This document shows, one piece after another, positions 53,084 through 59,497 of a DNA stretch of 64,000 nucleotides (the first letter of the stretch is position 1; the number at the start of each line of letters is the position of its first letter). Origin of the DNA: a virus. The stretch spans positions 1 through 64,000 of the IMG/VR virus record IMGVR_UViG_3300042554_001257; one strand, 5' to 3'. Below the pieces are notes generated by a model, which saw only the letters and a program-made list of their open reading frames with translations, was not told where the DNA came from and did not search any database. A program made the translations under genes and the position numbers.

Positions 53084-53109
53084 AAGGGGTTTGCTCCCGA
53101 CCAGTGCTT

Positions 53110-53361
53110 TTAAAGACTCTCCGTGTCTTCATCATCTCTAACATAACAAGGAACTCTGTCTGGATCTAACCATTTCGCATACTCAATATCCTCCATTGCA
53201 GTAGAACATTGTAGAACATTATCAAAAAGATAAATGTCATTCCAGCGTTTGGTATAATAATTTTGCTTTTGCAAACGATAATCGGGTTTACCGTTTATCT
53301 CAAGAATACCCGCTTCAATAAAGCGGTATCCTTCACGTTCCAGAAGAACTTTGGTTTTCAT
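53110..53361 (-). CDS. Small acidic protein, unknown (83 aa)
   Basis: 'LEREGYRFIEAGILEINGKPDYRLQKQN', 'WNDIYLFDNVLQCSTAMEDIEY'. ATGA-type coupling to the 43-aa gene upstream. Function unknown. Confidence 0.55.
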   Translation of the reverse strand: MKTKVLLEREGYRFIEAGILEINGKPDYRLQKQNYYTKRWNDIYLFDNVLQCSTAMEDIEYAKWLDPDRVPCYVRDDEDTESL

Positions 53362-53362
53362 A

Positions 53363-53494
53363 TCAATTCAAGTAGATATAATCTGGATGTTGCACTTTAA
53401 ATGAATTAACTTGCTCTTCATTTTTAAAAAACTTACGAAGAACAGTATTTTGATGTTCTTTGAACAGATACTTTACTTCAATTAGTTTTTCCAT
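53363..53494 (-). CDS. Small protein (43 aa)
   Basis: ATG 53492-53494 overlaps the stop of the 71-aa gene (TGATG); TGA at 53363-53365 abuts the next ATG. Begins MEKLIEVKYLFKEHQNTVLR and ends 'HPDYIYLN'. Function unknown. Confidence 0.55.
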   Translation of the reverse strand: MEKLIEVKYLFKEHQNTVLRKFFKNEEQVNSFKVQHPDYIYLN

Positions 53495-53709
53495 CACGCA
53501 ACCTCAATAGATTCAAGATCTTGATCGATGTACTCCATAAGCATTTCGTAATCATCAAGGGGGTCACCAGAAAATACGACGCCTTCGTTTTCATAAAAGC
53601 GACGAACCTTTTTATAAAGTTTCGGATTCTTTACATCAAGGTAGATTTCCCCGTTAGCAGCAAGACGAAGAGTGCTAACATCTTTCTTGAATTTTTGGAT
53701 CAGAGACAT
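53494..53709 (-). CDS. Small conserved-type protein (71 aa)
   Basis: Start at ATG 53707-53709 (MSLIQKFKKDVSTLRLAANG); longer frames run into the tRNA and are rejected. 'EIYLDVKNPKLYKKVRRFYENEGVVFSGDPLDDYEMLMEYIDQDLE' alternates helices. A consensus promoter is just upstream. Function unknown. Confidence 0.65.
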   Translation of the reverse strand: MSLIQKFKKDVSTLRLAANGEIYLDVKNPKLYKKVRRFYENEGVVFSGDPLDDYEMLMEYIDQDLESIEVA

Positions 53710-53731
53710 TGTTTTGTTTGTTGACCTAGTT

Positions 53732-53760
53732 ATTATAAGGTGTTTAGACTTGTGTGTCAA
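53732..53760 (-). promoter_or_regulatory. Sigma-70 promoter of the 71-aa gene operon
   Basis: Minus strand -35 TTGACA (53755-53760), 17 nt, -10 TATAAT (53732-53737). Confidence 0.88.
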
Positions 53761-53785
53761 GTGTGCCAGTGAAGTAACTGGCGAG

Positions 53786-53860
53786 TCGGGGTGACAGAAT
53801 TCGAATCTGCGACTTCCGCTTCCCAAAAGCGGCGCTCTATCCAAGCTGAGCTACACCCCG
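53786..53860 (-). tRNA. tRNA-Pro (UGG)
   Basis: Acceptor CGGGGTG/CACCCCG, D-arm with GCTC, anticodon loop TTTGGGA (TGG), T-loop TTCGAAT. CCA not encoded. It stands alone, away from the main array, with its own promoter; a second tRNA-Pro(UGG) is at 62940. Confidence 0.93.
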
Positions 53861-53894
53861 TTGCGTTGAGTAGTCTTGCTTCTCAACAGAACTA

Positions 53895-53923
53895 ATTATA
53901 CTACTTCTTGTACCCTTTGTCAA
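53895..53923 (-). promoter_or_regulatory. Sigma-70 promoter of the isolated tRNA-Pro
   Basis: Minus strand -35 TTGACA (53918-53923), 17 nt, -10 TATAAT (53895-53900), overlapping the end of the 50-aa gene. Confidence 0.85.
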
Positions 53924-54053
53924 ATGGTGCCCAGTGCTGCCAGTTGTATTTATGAATTGCCCAGATACCCATAATAGGAAGCACAATCAAAATATATCCA
54001 AGAAATCCAAGAGTATAGGGGTTTTCAAGAACCCATCGTGCAAAGTGTCCCAT
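53901..54053 (-). CDS. Single-span membrane mini-protein (50 aa)
   Basis: ATG 54051-54053 overlaps the upstream stop (TGATG); TAG 53901-53903. Begins MGHFARWVLENPYTLGFLGY, continues with 'ILIVLPIMGIWAIHKYNW' and ends 'WAPFDKGYKK'. One membrane helix. The last codons contain the tRNA-Pro promoter. Confidence 0.6.
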   Translation of the reverse strand: MGHFARWVLENPYTLGFLGYILIVLPIMGIWAIHKYNWQHWAPFDKGYKK

Positions 54054-54274
54054 CAATATCCCCTCCAAGTTTTAAATTCATAATAAAAATATTGATCCAG
54101 TATCCTATCATCCAATGGGGCATTTTCAGTTCTATGAGCCCATACCTCACAGAATTCTAAGATACGACGATCGTGTAATGAACTATGCCCCCACATTCTT
54201 ACAAATGCCGATACTGCAAAGTGATACCGCTGTCTAATGTGCGGTTCCGTTTCCTTTATACTTTTCGGTATCAT
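54053..54274 (-). CDS. Small protein, unknown (73 aa)
   Basis: 'EPHIRQRYHFAVSAFVRMWG', 'RILEFCEVWAHRTENAPLDDRILDQYFYYEFKTW'. Overlaps the 41-aa ORF upstream. Function unknown. Confidence 0.55.
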   Translation of the reverse strand: MIPKSIKETEPHIRQRYHFAVSAFVRMWGHSSLHDRRILEFCEVWAHRTENAPLDDRILDQYFYYEFKTWRGY

Positions 54275-54359
54275 AATACCCTCCTTTTGTTCCGAAATAA
54301 AGAGTTGTTAATACGAAAGGAATTGAAACAAATAAAAGTGCTTTTGCTAATAACATCAT
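54234..54359 (-). CDS. Membrane mini-protein (41 aa) next to PTOX
   Basis: ATG 54357-54359 overlaps the PTOX stop (ATGA). Starts MMLLAKALLFVSIPFVLTTL (one helix), ends with a hydrophilic 'YYDTEKYKGNGTAH'. Overlaps the next gene by 41 nt in another frame, which lowers confidence. Confidence 0.45.
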   Translation of the reverse strand: MMLLAKALLFVSIPFVLTTLYFGTKGGYYDTEKYKGNGTAH

Positions 54360-54856
54360 ACCATCTCCATTGCTCTTGAAAGTTCAATATAGTGATTGAT
54401 TTCATCCACTGCGATTTCACCTATTCTGGCGTCTTCTGGATGATCCCAGAAGTAGTTTAGATAGGTTTCTGTGGCGTGATACTCAATACCTGCATTCAGG
54501 TGATAAGCAGAGACAGGAGCAATAAAATAATAACCCACCAAAATCCAATAATAGACGAGAACCAAGTGATAAGCAATAAAACGGTCATGCCAACGGTCGG
54601 CACCACCACGCCTTTCCATTTCGATGAGATGTTCGGTTTCATTGAGTGTCTGTGCAAAGTGTTCTTTCATTAAGTAGTAGTGTGATAAATCTCTGAGTCC
54701 TAATGATTCTTTAAGATGCAGCACACTCACGAAAGCAAAGTATGGTGCTCTGGCAATTGTTTCCAAAACCCAGAATCTTTGTATGGGTAAGTCACGATAC
54801 AGAAAGTCAATGATTGATATCGTGACTAGCAGGATTGTATCGTTGAACTTTTTCAT
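54356..54856 (-). CDS. ptox: Plastoquinol terminal oxidase (PTOX/AOX family, 166 aa)
   Basis: Diiron-site motifs in order: 'RFWVLETIARAPYFAFVSVL' (LET, first Glu), 'LNETEHLIEMERRG' (second Glu and His), 'NAGIEYHATETYLNYF' (third Glu) and 'IAVDEINHYIELSRA' (fourth Glu and His). Hydrophobic helices 'HLVLVYYWILVGYYFIAPVSAY'. PTOX oxidises plastoquinol with O2 and gives an electron safety valve when carbon fixation is down. Known auxiliary gene of some cyanomyoviruses. Confidence 0.9.
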   Translation of the reverse strand: MKKFNDTILLVTISIIDFLYRDLPIQRFWVLETIARAPYFAFVSVLHLKESLGLRDLSHYYLMKEHFAQTLNETEHLIEMERRGGADRWHDRFIAYHLVLVYYWILVGYYFIAPVSAYHLNAGIEYHATETYLNYFWDHPEDARIGEIAVDEINHYIELSRAMEMV

Positions 54857-55020
54857 AAAAATACGCCTGGTTTGTAATCTACTAACTTTCGAATCTCATC
54901 CAGAAGTGCTCCATACTCTTTAAATTTTCTGTCACCAGCGATAAAATGTCTTTGCCTTGTCCAGACTGCATCTGCTAAAAGTTTCAGTTCGTATTCTGAT
55001 AATCCGTTAAATCTTTCCAT
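54853..55020 (-). CDS. Small helical protein (55 aa)
   Basis: ATG 55018-55020 with AAGGAG upstream; TGA 54853-54855 overlaps the PTOX start (ATGA). Begins MERFNGLSEYELKLLADAVW and continues 'RHFIAGDRKFKEYGALLDEIRKL'. Function unknown; coupled to PTOX. Confidence 0.65.
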   Translation of the reverse strand: MERFNGLSEYELKLLADAVWTRQRHFIAGDRKFKEYGALLDEIRKLVDYKPGVFL

Positions 55021-55031
55021 TTAATAACTCC

Positions 55032-56075
55032 TTATCTTACGTGATGACCACCGAACATATAACGCATTCCATTTAAGATTTTTGCTCCGAAGGATCCGAG
55101 ATTGCGTGAGTTAAATCTTTCAAATAGTGCAGTAGTAATGACAGGAGCGGGAACCCCCAGATCCACAGCGGCAGAAACAGTCCAACGACCCTCACCACTG
55201 TCGGATACGCCGCCAGAGAACTGTTTAAGCTCACCATCCCTGCGTAACACATCAGCAGTAAGATCGAGTAACCAAGACCCAACCACGCTACCACGACGCC
55301 ATAACTCAGCCACCTCAGCAACATCAATATCATAACAATAACTTTCGGGGTCTGCCATTGGGGCAACCTCTGCATCTCCTTCTCTGACATACTTGGCACC
55401 TGCATTGGCGTTTTTAATAATGTTAAATCCTTCTGCATATGCCTGCATTATTCCATACTCAATTCCATTATGAACCATTTTAACAAAGTGCCCTGCGCCT
55501 GGACCACCACAATGCAACCAACCAAACTCAGCAGAAGTTACGTCTGAGTTAAATTGAGTCCTGGTGGCAGCACCGATTCCTGGTGCGAGGGCATCAAAAA
55601 TGCTTGCACAAGTGGCGACTGCAGTATTTCCACCTCCAACCATAAGACAGTATCCACGATCCAAGCCATAAACACCACCGCTAGTGCCGCAATCAATATA
55701 TTGGATACCCAACTTTGCAAGACGCTCTGCTCTTTTCCGACTGTCTTTAAAATTGCTATTGCCATGATCAATAATAATATCTCCTTCGTCACAATATCGT
55801 AGTAACTCATTAATCGTCTCCTCTACTGTTTCTGCTGGTACAACCATCATAAAGATGCCTGGTCCATATTTGTCTGATACTCCACTCTGAGTATGTTTTA
55901 CTACTTGAGCAAGGCTTTGTATAGAAGTTGTAATACCATTAACATATCCGTTTTCGTATGCTTCGTTTGCTTTTTCATAATTTCTTCGATACCCCCAAAC
56001 TTCTATTCCTGCTTTCATCATACGGCGAGACATGCCCTCACCCATTCTTCCCAAACCAATTAATCCTACTTTCAT
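55032..56075 (-). CDS. gnd: 6-phosphogluconate dehydrogenase (347 aa)
   Basis: Start at ATG 56073-56075 (MKVGLIGLGRMGEG) with AGGAG upstream. Motifs: NADP site 'GLIGLGRMGEGMSRRMMKAG', 'IIIDHGNSNFKDSRKRAERL', 'YIDCGTSGGVYGLDRGYCLMVGG' and 'GAGHFVKMVHNGIEYGIMQAYAEG' (catalytic K-H-N-x-x-E). Single-length form of ~350 aa, like the GntZ/YqeC type. Produces NADPH and ribulose-5-phosphate to feed nucleotide synthesis. Confidence 0.95.
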   Translation of the reverse strand: MKVGLIGLGRMGEGMSRRMMKAGIEVWGYRRNYEKANEAYENGYVNGITTSIQSLAQVVKHTQSGVSDKYGPGIFMMVVPAETVEETINELLRYCDEGDIIIDHGNSNFKDSRKRAERLAKLGIQYIDCGTSGGVYGLDRGYCLMVGGGNTAVATCASIFDALAPGIGAATRTQFNSDVTSAEFGWLHCGGPGAGHFVKMVHNGIEYGIMQAYAEGFNIIKNANAGAKYVREGDAEVAPMADPESYCYDIDVAEVAELWRRGSVVGSWLLDLTADVLRRDGELKQFSGGVSDSGEGRWTVSAAVDLGVPAPVITTALFERFNSRNLGSFGAKILNGMRYMFGGHHVR

Positions 56076-56167
56076 ACAACTCCTGGATATGCGTGTGTAA
56101 GTCCCCAATAAATGAATAGTATAATAGAACCAAAAAGTAAAAATGAAGATATAAAAAGATTACTCAT
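56072..56167 (-). CDS. Single-span membrane mini-protein (31 aa) upstream of gnd
   Basis: ATG 56165-56167; TGA 56072-56074 overlaps the gnd start (ATGA). Begins MSNLFISSFLLFGSIILFIY and ends 'HAYPGVV'. One membrane helix of ~20 residues. No known match. Confidence 0.55.
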   Translation of the reverse strand: MSNLFISSFLLFGSIILFIYWGLTHAYPGVV

Positions 56168-56273
56168 CGTCCTCATCCTCATAAGTTGAAGGTTCTTCAA
56201 ATAGTTCGTCTATTTTCTGTTGTAAAACTCTCCTTTGGAGTTCTTGCAAATCTTTTTCTGTAATTATCCCCAT
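56160..56273 (-). CDS. Small acidic protein (37 aa)
   Basis: ATG 56271-56273 to TAA 56160-56162. Begins MGIITEKDLQELQRRVLQQK and ends in an acidic tail (YEDEDDE). Coupled at both ends by overlaps. Function unknown. Confidence 0.55.
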   Translation of the reverse strand: MGIITEKDLQELQRRVLQQKIDELFEEPSTYEDEDDE

Positions 56274-56479
56274 TAGTTTAAAGTAATTTTAAGAAATGGA
56301 AGTAACGGGGGAATAACCCCAATCAACCTTAAAAGTCCCTCAGCAAATAAAGCAAGAACCACCCAACCGACGCACATACTAATGATAGAAGCATTACGGT
56401 TGTGTCGTCGTATTGCAGCATCGATCATCTCCTGCACTTCTGTGCGAGTTACATAATCATCGTCAAATGGTTCCATCAT
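56273..56479 (-). CDS. Small membrane protein (68 aa)
   Basis: N-terminal helical 'RTEVQEMIDAAIRRHNRN', then one or two hydrophobic helices ('IISMCVGWVVLALFAEGLLRL', 'GVIPPLLPFL'). Overlaps the 49-aa gene upstream by 4 nt. Function unknown. Confidence 0.6.
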   Translation of the reverse strand: MMEPFDDDYVTRTEVQEMIDAAIRRHNRNASIISMCVGWVVLALFAEGLLRLIGVIPPLLPFLKITLN

Positions 56480-56625
56480 TTCTCATCTCCAAGAAACTTT
56501 GCCAGAGGATCTCTTCTGGTTTTAACGATTTCTACTGCTCTCTTATAGAACATATTATCGGTGTTCCCAGAAGATTCAAAAGTCTCCTTGATCTTCACCC
56601 AATTGTCATAGGTGTGCTGATCCAT
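56476..56625 (-). CDS. Small protein (49 aa)
   Basis: ATG 56623-56625 to TGA 56476-56478. Begins MDQHTYDNWVKIKETFESSG and contains 'NMFYKRAVEIVKTRRDPLAKFLG'. First gene of the unit leading to gnd, PTOX. Function unknown. Confidence 0.6.
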   Translation of the reverse strand: MDQHTYDNWVKIKETFESSGNTDNMFYKRAVEIVKTRRDPLAKFLGDEK

Positions 56626-56652
56626 AGGGTTTTAGGTTGAATACTACTAGTT

Positions 56653-56680
56653 ATTCTAGTAAGTACTTTTACTATGTCAA
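56653..56680 (-). promoter_or_regulatory. Sigma-70-type promoter of the gnd-PTOX unit
   Basis: Minus strand -35 TTGACA (56675-56680), 16 nt, -10 TAGAAT (56653-56658), 27 nt before ATG 56625. Confidence 0.65.
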
Positions 56681-56737
56681 GTTTGTGTTGATACAAAAAT
56701 ATAGATTAAGAAAATCTAAAATTTGTAATATTTGTAA

Positions 56738-56821
56738 CGGAAGCGGTTGGATTCGAACCAACGGTGCTATTAACACGCTTGTTTTCAAGACAAGTTCCTT
56801 AAACCACTCGGACACGCTTCC
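56738..56821 (-). tRNA. tRNA-Ser (UGA)
   Basis: Class II tRNA with acceptor GGAAGCG/CGCTTCC, anticodon loop CTTGAAA (TGA), long variable arm (about GTGTTAATAGCAC), T-loop TTCGAAT. CCA not encoded. Confidence 0.93.
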
Positions 56822-56832
56822 AATAAAAGTCC

Positions 56833-57090
56833 TTAACGGACTTCAAAATCTAAACGTCTTACTTTACGTTGTCTCCTTGCCTCCTGAAAGGCAAGATCTT
56901 CATTAGTCAGAACACCAGGTTTTGATTTGTGTCCATAAGAGTTTAACATAACAACAGCAGATAAGTCAACTGCCGAAATCTTATCACCACGAATGGATGC
57001 CATATTAGGGCAACCACAAGACACAGTTTTCGTAGGATGCCCTTCTAACTCCCTACCACAGGAGCGGCATCTAATTCTTAAATTTTCCAT
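56833..57090 (-). CDS. Small zinc-ribbon-type protein (85 aa)
   Basis: 'RIRCRSCGRELEGHPTKTVSCGCPN' gives four Cys in CxxC...CxC arrangement, so one zinc. C-terminal 'VVMLNSYGHKSKPGVLTNEDLAFQEARRQRKVRRLDFEVR'. Same type of small Cys-rich protein is found in other cyanomyoviruses; function unknown. Confidence 0.7.
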   Translation of the reverse strand: MENLRIRCRSCGRELEGHPTKTVSCGCPNMASIRGDKISAVDLSAVVMLNSYGHKSKPGVLTNEDLAFQEARRQRKVRRLDFEVR

Positions 57091-57106
57091 CTCTATAATA
57101 AGTTAA

Positions 57107-57544
57107 TTATTTTTCAGTAAATGAGCGAAGCATCCAAACGAACTTACCGTGTGCTTCATTTAAATCATCAAGAAGATTGATCGTTCCTCTTGACTTCTGT
57201 TCCTCTGCTTCAGTAGCAGCATTGGAAAGCATAGTAATTATTTTTTGATGACCATCCATCAAATCACGAATCATTTCCATTTCGGAAATATTAGATTTTG
57301 CTTCACCAACACCAGAAACCTCTATTACCCTTGACAATGAACTAACTGGTTTTGCACCAAGATACCTCATATGCTCAGAAACACGATCAACTTCCTCTTG
57401 AATAGCAAGATATTGCTCACCAAATAAGTCGTGAATCTGCTTAAAGTCAGGCCCAACAATGTGCCAATGATAAACCCAAGTTTTCTGAAATAAGACAAAA
57501 AGACTTGCCTGAGTGTCAGAAAGTAACTTATATAATTTTTCCAT
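57107..57544 (-). CDS. dps: Dps-like ferritin family protein (145 aa)
   Basis: 'FQKTWVYHWHIVGPDFKQIHDLFGEQYLAIQEEVDRVSEHMRYLG' carries the Dps ferroxidase residues: H (HWHIVGPDF), D/H and E in 'EEVDRVSEHM'. Four-helix bundle with 'LLDDLNEAHGKFVWMLRSF' at the end. Would oxidise and store iron or protect DNA against peroxide. No basic N-terminal tail for DNA binding. Confidence 0.85.
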   Translation of the reverse strand: MEKLYKLLSDTQASLFVLFQKTWVYHWHIVGPDFKQIHDLFGEQYLAIQEEVDRVSEHMRYLGAKPVSSLSRVIEVSGVGEAKSNISEMEMIRDLMDGHQKIITMLSNAATEAEEQKSRGTINLLDDLNEAHGKFVWMLRSFTEK

Positions 57545-57561
57545 TATACCAGTTTTTTAGG

Positions 57562-57569
57562 TATTTATA
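57562..57569 (-). promoter_or_regulatory. Late promoter, perfect TATAAATA, of dps
   Basis: TATAAATA 17 nt before ATG 57544, near the 3' end of the Val tRNA. Confidence 0.6.
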
Positions 57570-57571
57570 AG

Positions 57572-57643
57572 TGGGCAATATCGGATTCGAACCAATGACC
57601 GTCTGCGTGTAAAGCAGCTGCGCTACCGCTGCGCCAATCGCCC
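57572..57643 (-). tRNA. tRNA-Val (UAC)
   Basis: Acceptor GGGCGAT/ATTGCCC, D-arm GCGC, anticodon loop TTTACAC (TAC), T-loop TTCGAAT. CCA not encoded. Confidence 0.9.
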
Positions 57644-57651
57644 ATAAAAAG

Positions 57652-57816
57652 TCAATACTGACTCATAAGATATTCTACTGTATTTGCTACATCATTCATA
57701 GCATCTCGTAGATCTGTTTGCTGCCCTGACTCTTGCTTAATAATCGGACGATGATCATCAGTTAGAGTCCAACGCCATTGATCCATATCCTTACAGAACC
57801 AGAGATTAATTTTCAT
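57652..57816 (-). CDS. Small protein (54 aa)
   Basis: ATG 57814-57816 to TGA 57652-57654. Begins MKINLWFCKDMDQWRWTLTD and ends 'NTVEYLMSQY'. Overlaps its neighbour by 11 nt. Function unknown. Confidence 0.6.
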   Translation of the reverse strand: MKINLWFCKDMDQWRWTLTDDHRPIIKQESGQQTDLRDAMNDVANTVEYLMSQY

Positions 57817-57964
57817 TCTTAAAATACTCCAATTCTATCCAGCGAAGAAGTGTGTTATAGGCATAGATTGATGCTTCTGTACAGTTGTCTTCTTTAAGTC
57901 TCTGGATATAATACTCAAGTGCCTCAATAACCATTTGACGGTCCATCTGGGAAATAAGAGACAT
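57806..57964 (-). CDS. Small helical protein (52 aa)
   Basis: ATG 57962-57964 preceded by AGGAGGG (strong site). Begins MSLISQMDRQMVIEALEYYI and continues 'EASIYAYNTLLRWIELEYF', two helices. Has its own consensus promoter. Function unknown. Confidence 0.68.
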   Translation of the reverse strand: MSLISQMDRQMVIEALEYYIQRLKEDNCTEASIYAYNTLLRWIELEYFKNEN

Positions 57965-57985
57965 AACCCTCCTAACTCGTTATCT

Positions 57986-58014
57986 ATAATACACTAAAAA
58001 GGGGGTTTTGTCAA
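57986..58014 (-). promoter_or_regulatory. Sigma-70 promoter embedded in a terminator
   Basis: Minus strand -35 TTGACA (58009-58014), 17 nt, -10 TATTAT (57986-57991). The -35 is in the loop of the upstream gene's terminator. Confidence 0.85.
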
Positions 58015-58021
58015 CTCCCCC
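57991..58021 (-). terminator. Terminator of the pstS unit
   Basis: Minus strand GGGGG, loop with AGTTGACAAAA, CCCCC, then five T; the stem contains the last codons of 57994-58383. Confidence 0.7.
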
Positions 58022-58383
58022 TCTTCTTGTTTGTTTTTGTTGACTTGTTTAGCACTCCAAACAATGATAGATATGAGCGCAAAGTAAAACAGATAGTCGT
58101 CAATCATAACCAAAAAGAAAATAACTGAACCACCTATTCTCAAATAATCTGGCATTGGAATCTTGTTACAGACCCAACGAACTTGTTTTTCAAAGATAAA
58201 GTATAGTGGTATGAGTGCAGTGACTACAAACTCACTATACGGAATCACAAAATATAGAGAGAGCAATATAAAGATTGGGAAGTATTGCCTCTCTGGTATC
58301 CTCTTTAGATATGAAACATATAGATCAATCCATCCCTGACGGGTTTTTGGTCTTTTTTTCCAACGCTTGATCAATTGCTTCAT
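57994..58383 (-). CDS. Membrane protein (129 aa)
   Basis: Basic N-terminus ('MKQLIKRWKKRPKTRQ') and three or four hydrophobic stretches ('YFPIFILLSLYFVIPYSEF', 'VTALIPLYFIFEK', 'GSVIFFLVMIDDYLFYFALISIIVW'). Follows pstS at 24 nt, so phosphate-linked or host-membrane role is possible; family unknown. Confidence 0.6.
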   Translation of the reverse strand: MKQLIKRWKKRPKTRQGWIDLYVSYLKRIPERQYFPIFILLSLYFVIPYSEFVVTALIPLYFIFEKQVRWVCNKIPMPDYLRIGGSVIFFLVMIDDYLFYFALISIIVWSAKQVNKNKQEEGELTKPPF

Positions 58384-58407
58384 ATTTAAAAATTAATACT
58401 ATCTATA

Positions 58408-59385
58408 TCACTTCTCACCCATACCGATTTGTTGAACCTTGATACGGGATTTATTCAAAATAGAACCAGCAAGAGGAACATAACCAAGATCATCAGCAAG
58501 TGATTGTGCCTTAGAACTTAGAGCATAGTTGATAGCATCACGAACTGCGGTTGCCTTACCAGGAGCATAACCACTCTTATAGGCAATAATCCAGGTCAGA
58601 GTGGAGATAGGATATGCCTGAGCACCTGCGGGGTTAGGATCTTCACCAGCAAGGGTCACGGGGTCCAATTTGATGCCATTCAGAGCAGCGGCACCAGTTA
58701 CAGCAGAAGGTCCAACGAACTTACCTGCCTTGTTTTGGAGAACTGCTGCTTGAAGTTTGTTGGGACGAACAAATCCAGTGTTCACATAACCAATGGCACC
58801 AGGAGTGTTCTTGATCGTGCCAGAGACACCTTCATTACCCTTAGCACCAACACCAGTAGGCCAGTTTACGGACTTACCCACACCAGGAGCCCAACCACCA
58901 AAAGCATCCAGAGAGTTGGTGAACGCATAAGTAGTTCCAGAACCATCAGAACGATGAACAACCATCATCTTACCAGCAGTACAACCGACTTGTTTCCAGT
59001 CCTTAATACGACCAGAAAAAATATCAACGGTTTGTTTCTGAGTTAGTTTCAGTTTGCAACCAGGTTTGTTATAGGCAATAGCAATCGTTCCACCCACCAT
59101 AGGAATCTGAACGACACCACGCTTTACTTTCTTTGCTTCAGATGACTTAATGGGTTCATCAGAGGCACCGAAATCTACGGTTCCAGCAACAAATTGACGA
59201 ATACCAGCACCAGAACCAACGGACTGATAGTTCACACGGTTACCAGAAGATGTGGAGTAATCCTGGAACCAACGTTGATAGATGGGTGCGGGGAACGTAG
59301 CACCAGCACCATTAATAGCAGGTCCAGCAAGTGCAGAAGTAGGTGCAAGAGCAAGACCAATTGTAGCAATGTGTTTGAGTTTCAT
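58408..59385 (-). CDS. pstS: Phosphate-binding protein PstS
   Basis: Signal peptide MKLKHIATIGLALAPTSALA then 'GPAINGAGATFPAPIYQRWFQDYSTSSGNRVNYQSVGSGAGIRQF' (phosphate site T-F-P-x-P, SxGSGxG), 'DFGASDEPI', 'VHRSDGSGTTYAFTNSL', 'GAIGYVNTGF'. 325 aa, normal length. Periplasmic subunit of the high-affinity Pst transporter; the phage copy increases phosphate uptake in starved hosts. Confidence 0.96.
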   Translation of the reverse strand: MKLKHIATIGLALAPTSALAGPAINGAGATFPAPIYQRWFQDYSTSSGNRVNYQSVGSGAGIRQFVAGTVDFGASDEPIKSSEAKKVKRGVVQIPMVGGTIAIAYNKPGCKLKLTQKQTVDIFSGRIKDWKQVGCTAGKMMVVHRSDGSGTTYAFTNSLDAFGGWAPGVGKSVNWPTGVGAKGNEGVSGTIKNTPGAIGYVNTGFVRPNKLQAAVLQNKAGKFVGPSAVTGAAALNGIKLDPVTLAGEDPNPAGAQAYPISTLTWIIAYKSGYAPGKATAVRDAINYALSSKAQSLADDLGYVPLAGSILNKSRIKVQQIGMGEK

Positions 59386-59421
59386 AAAAATTAAAAACTT
59401 CTTTGTAATTGTACTTGATTG

Positions 59422-59440
59422 AGTTTAAGAGAAAGTTAAA
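59422..59440 (-). promoter_or_regulatory. Candidate Pho box upstream of pstS
   Basis: Minus strand TTTAACTT, 3 nt, CTTAAACT. The cyanobacterial Pho box is repeats of PyTTAAPyPy(T/A) at 11-nt intervals; the first repeat fits perfectly, the second with one mismatch. No -10 match is clear. Confidence 0.45.
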
Positions 59441-59454
59441 TGTCACCAAACACC

Positions 59455-59480
59455 AAAAAACCTCCCCGAAAGGAGGTTTA
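59455..59480 (-). terminator. Terminator of the porin gene
   Basis: Minus strand AAACCTCC, loop TTTC, GGGGAGGTTTT, and a T run, 18 nt after the porin stop. Confidence 0.88.
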
Positions 59481-59497
59481 GAGGTATCAGGATTCTA

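Noticed and set aside
53710-53844. N-terminal extension of the 71-aa gene
   Set aside because: It would include the tRNA-Pro region and a consensus promoter in the coding sequence.
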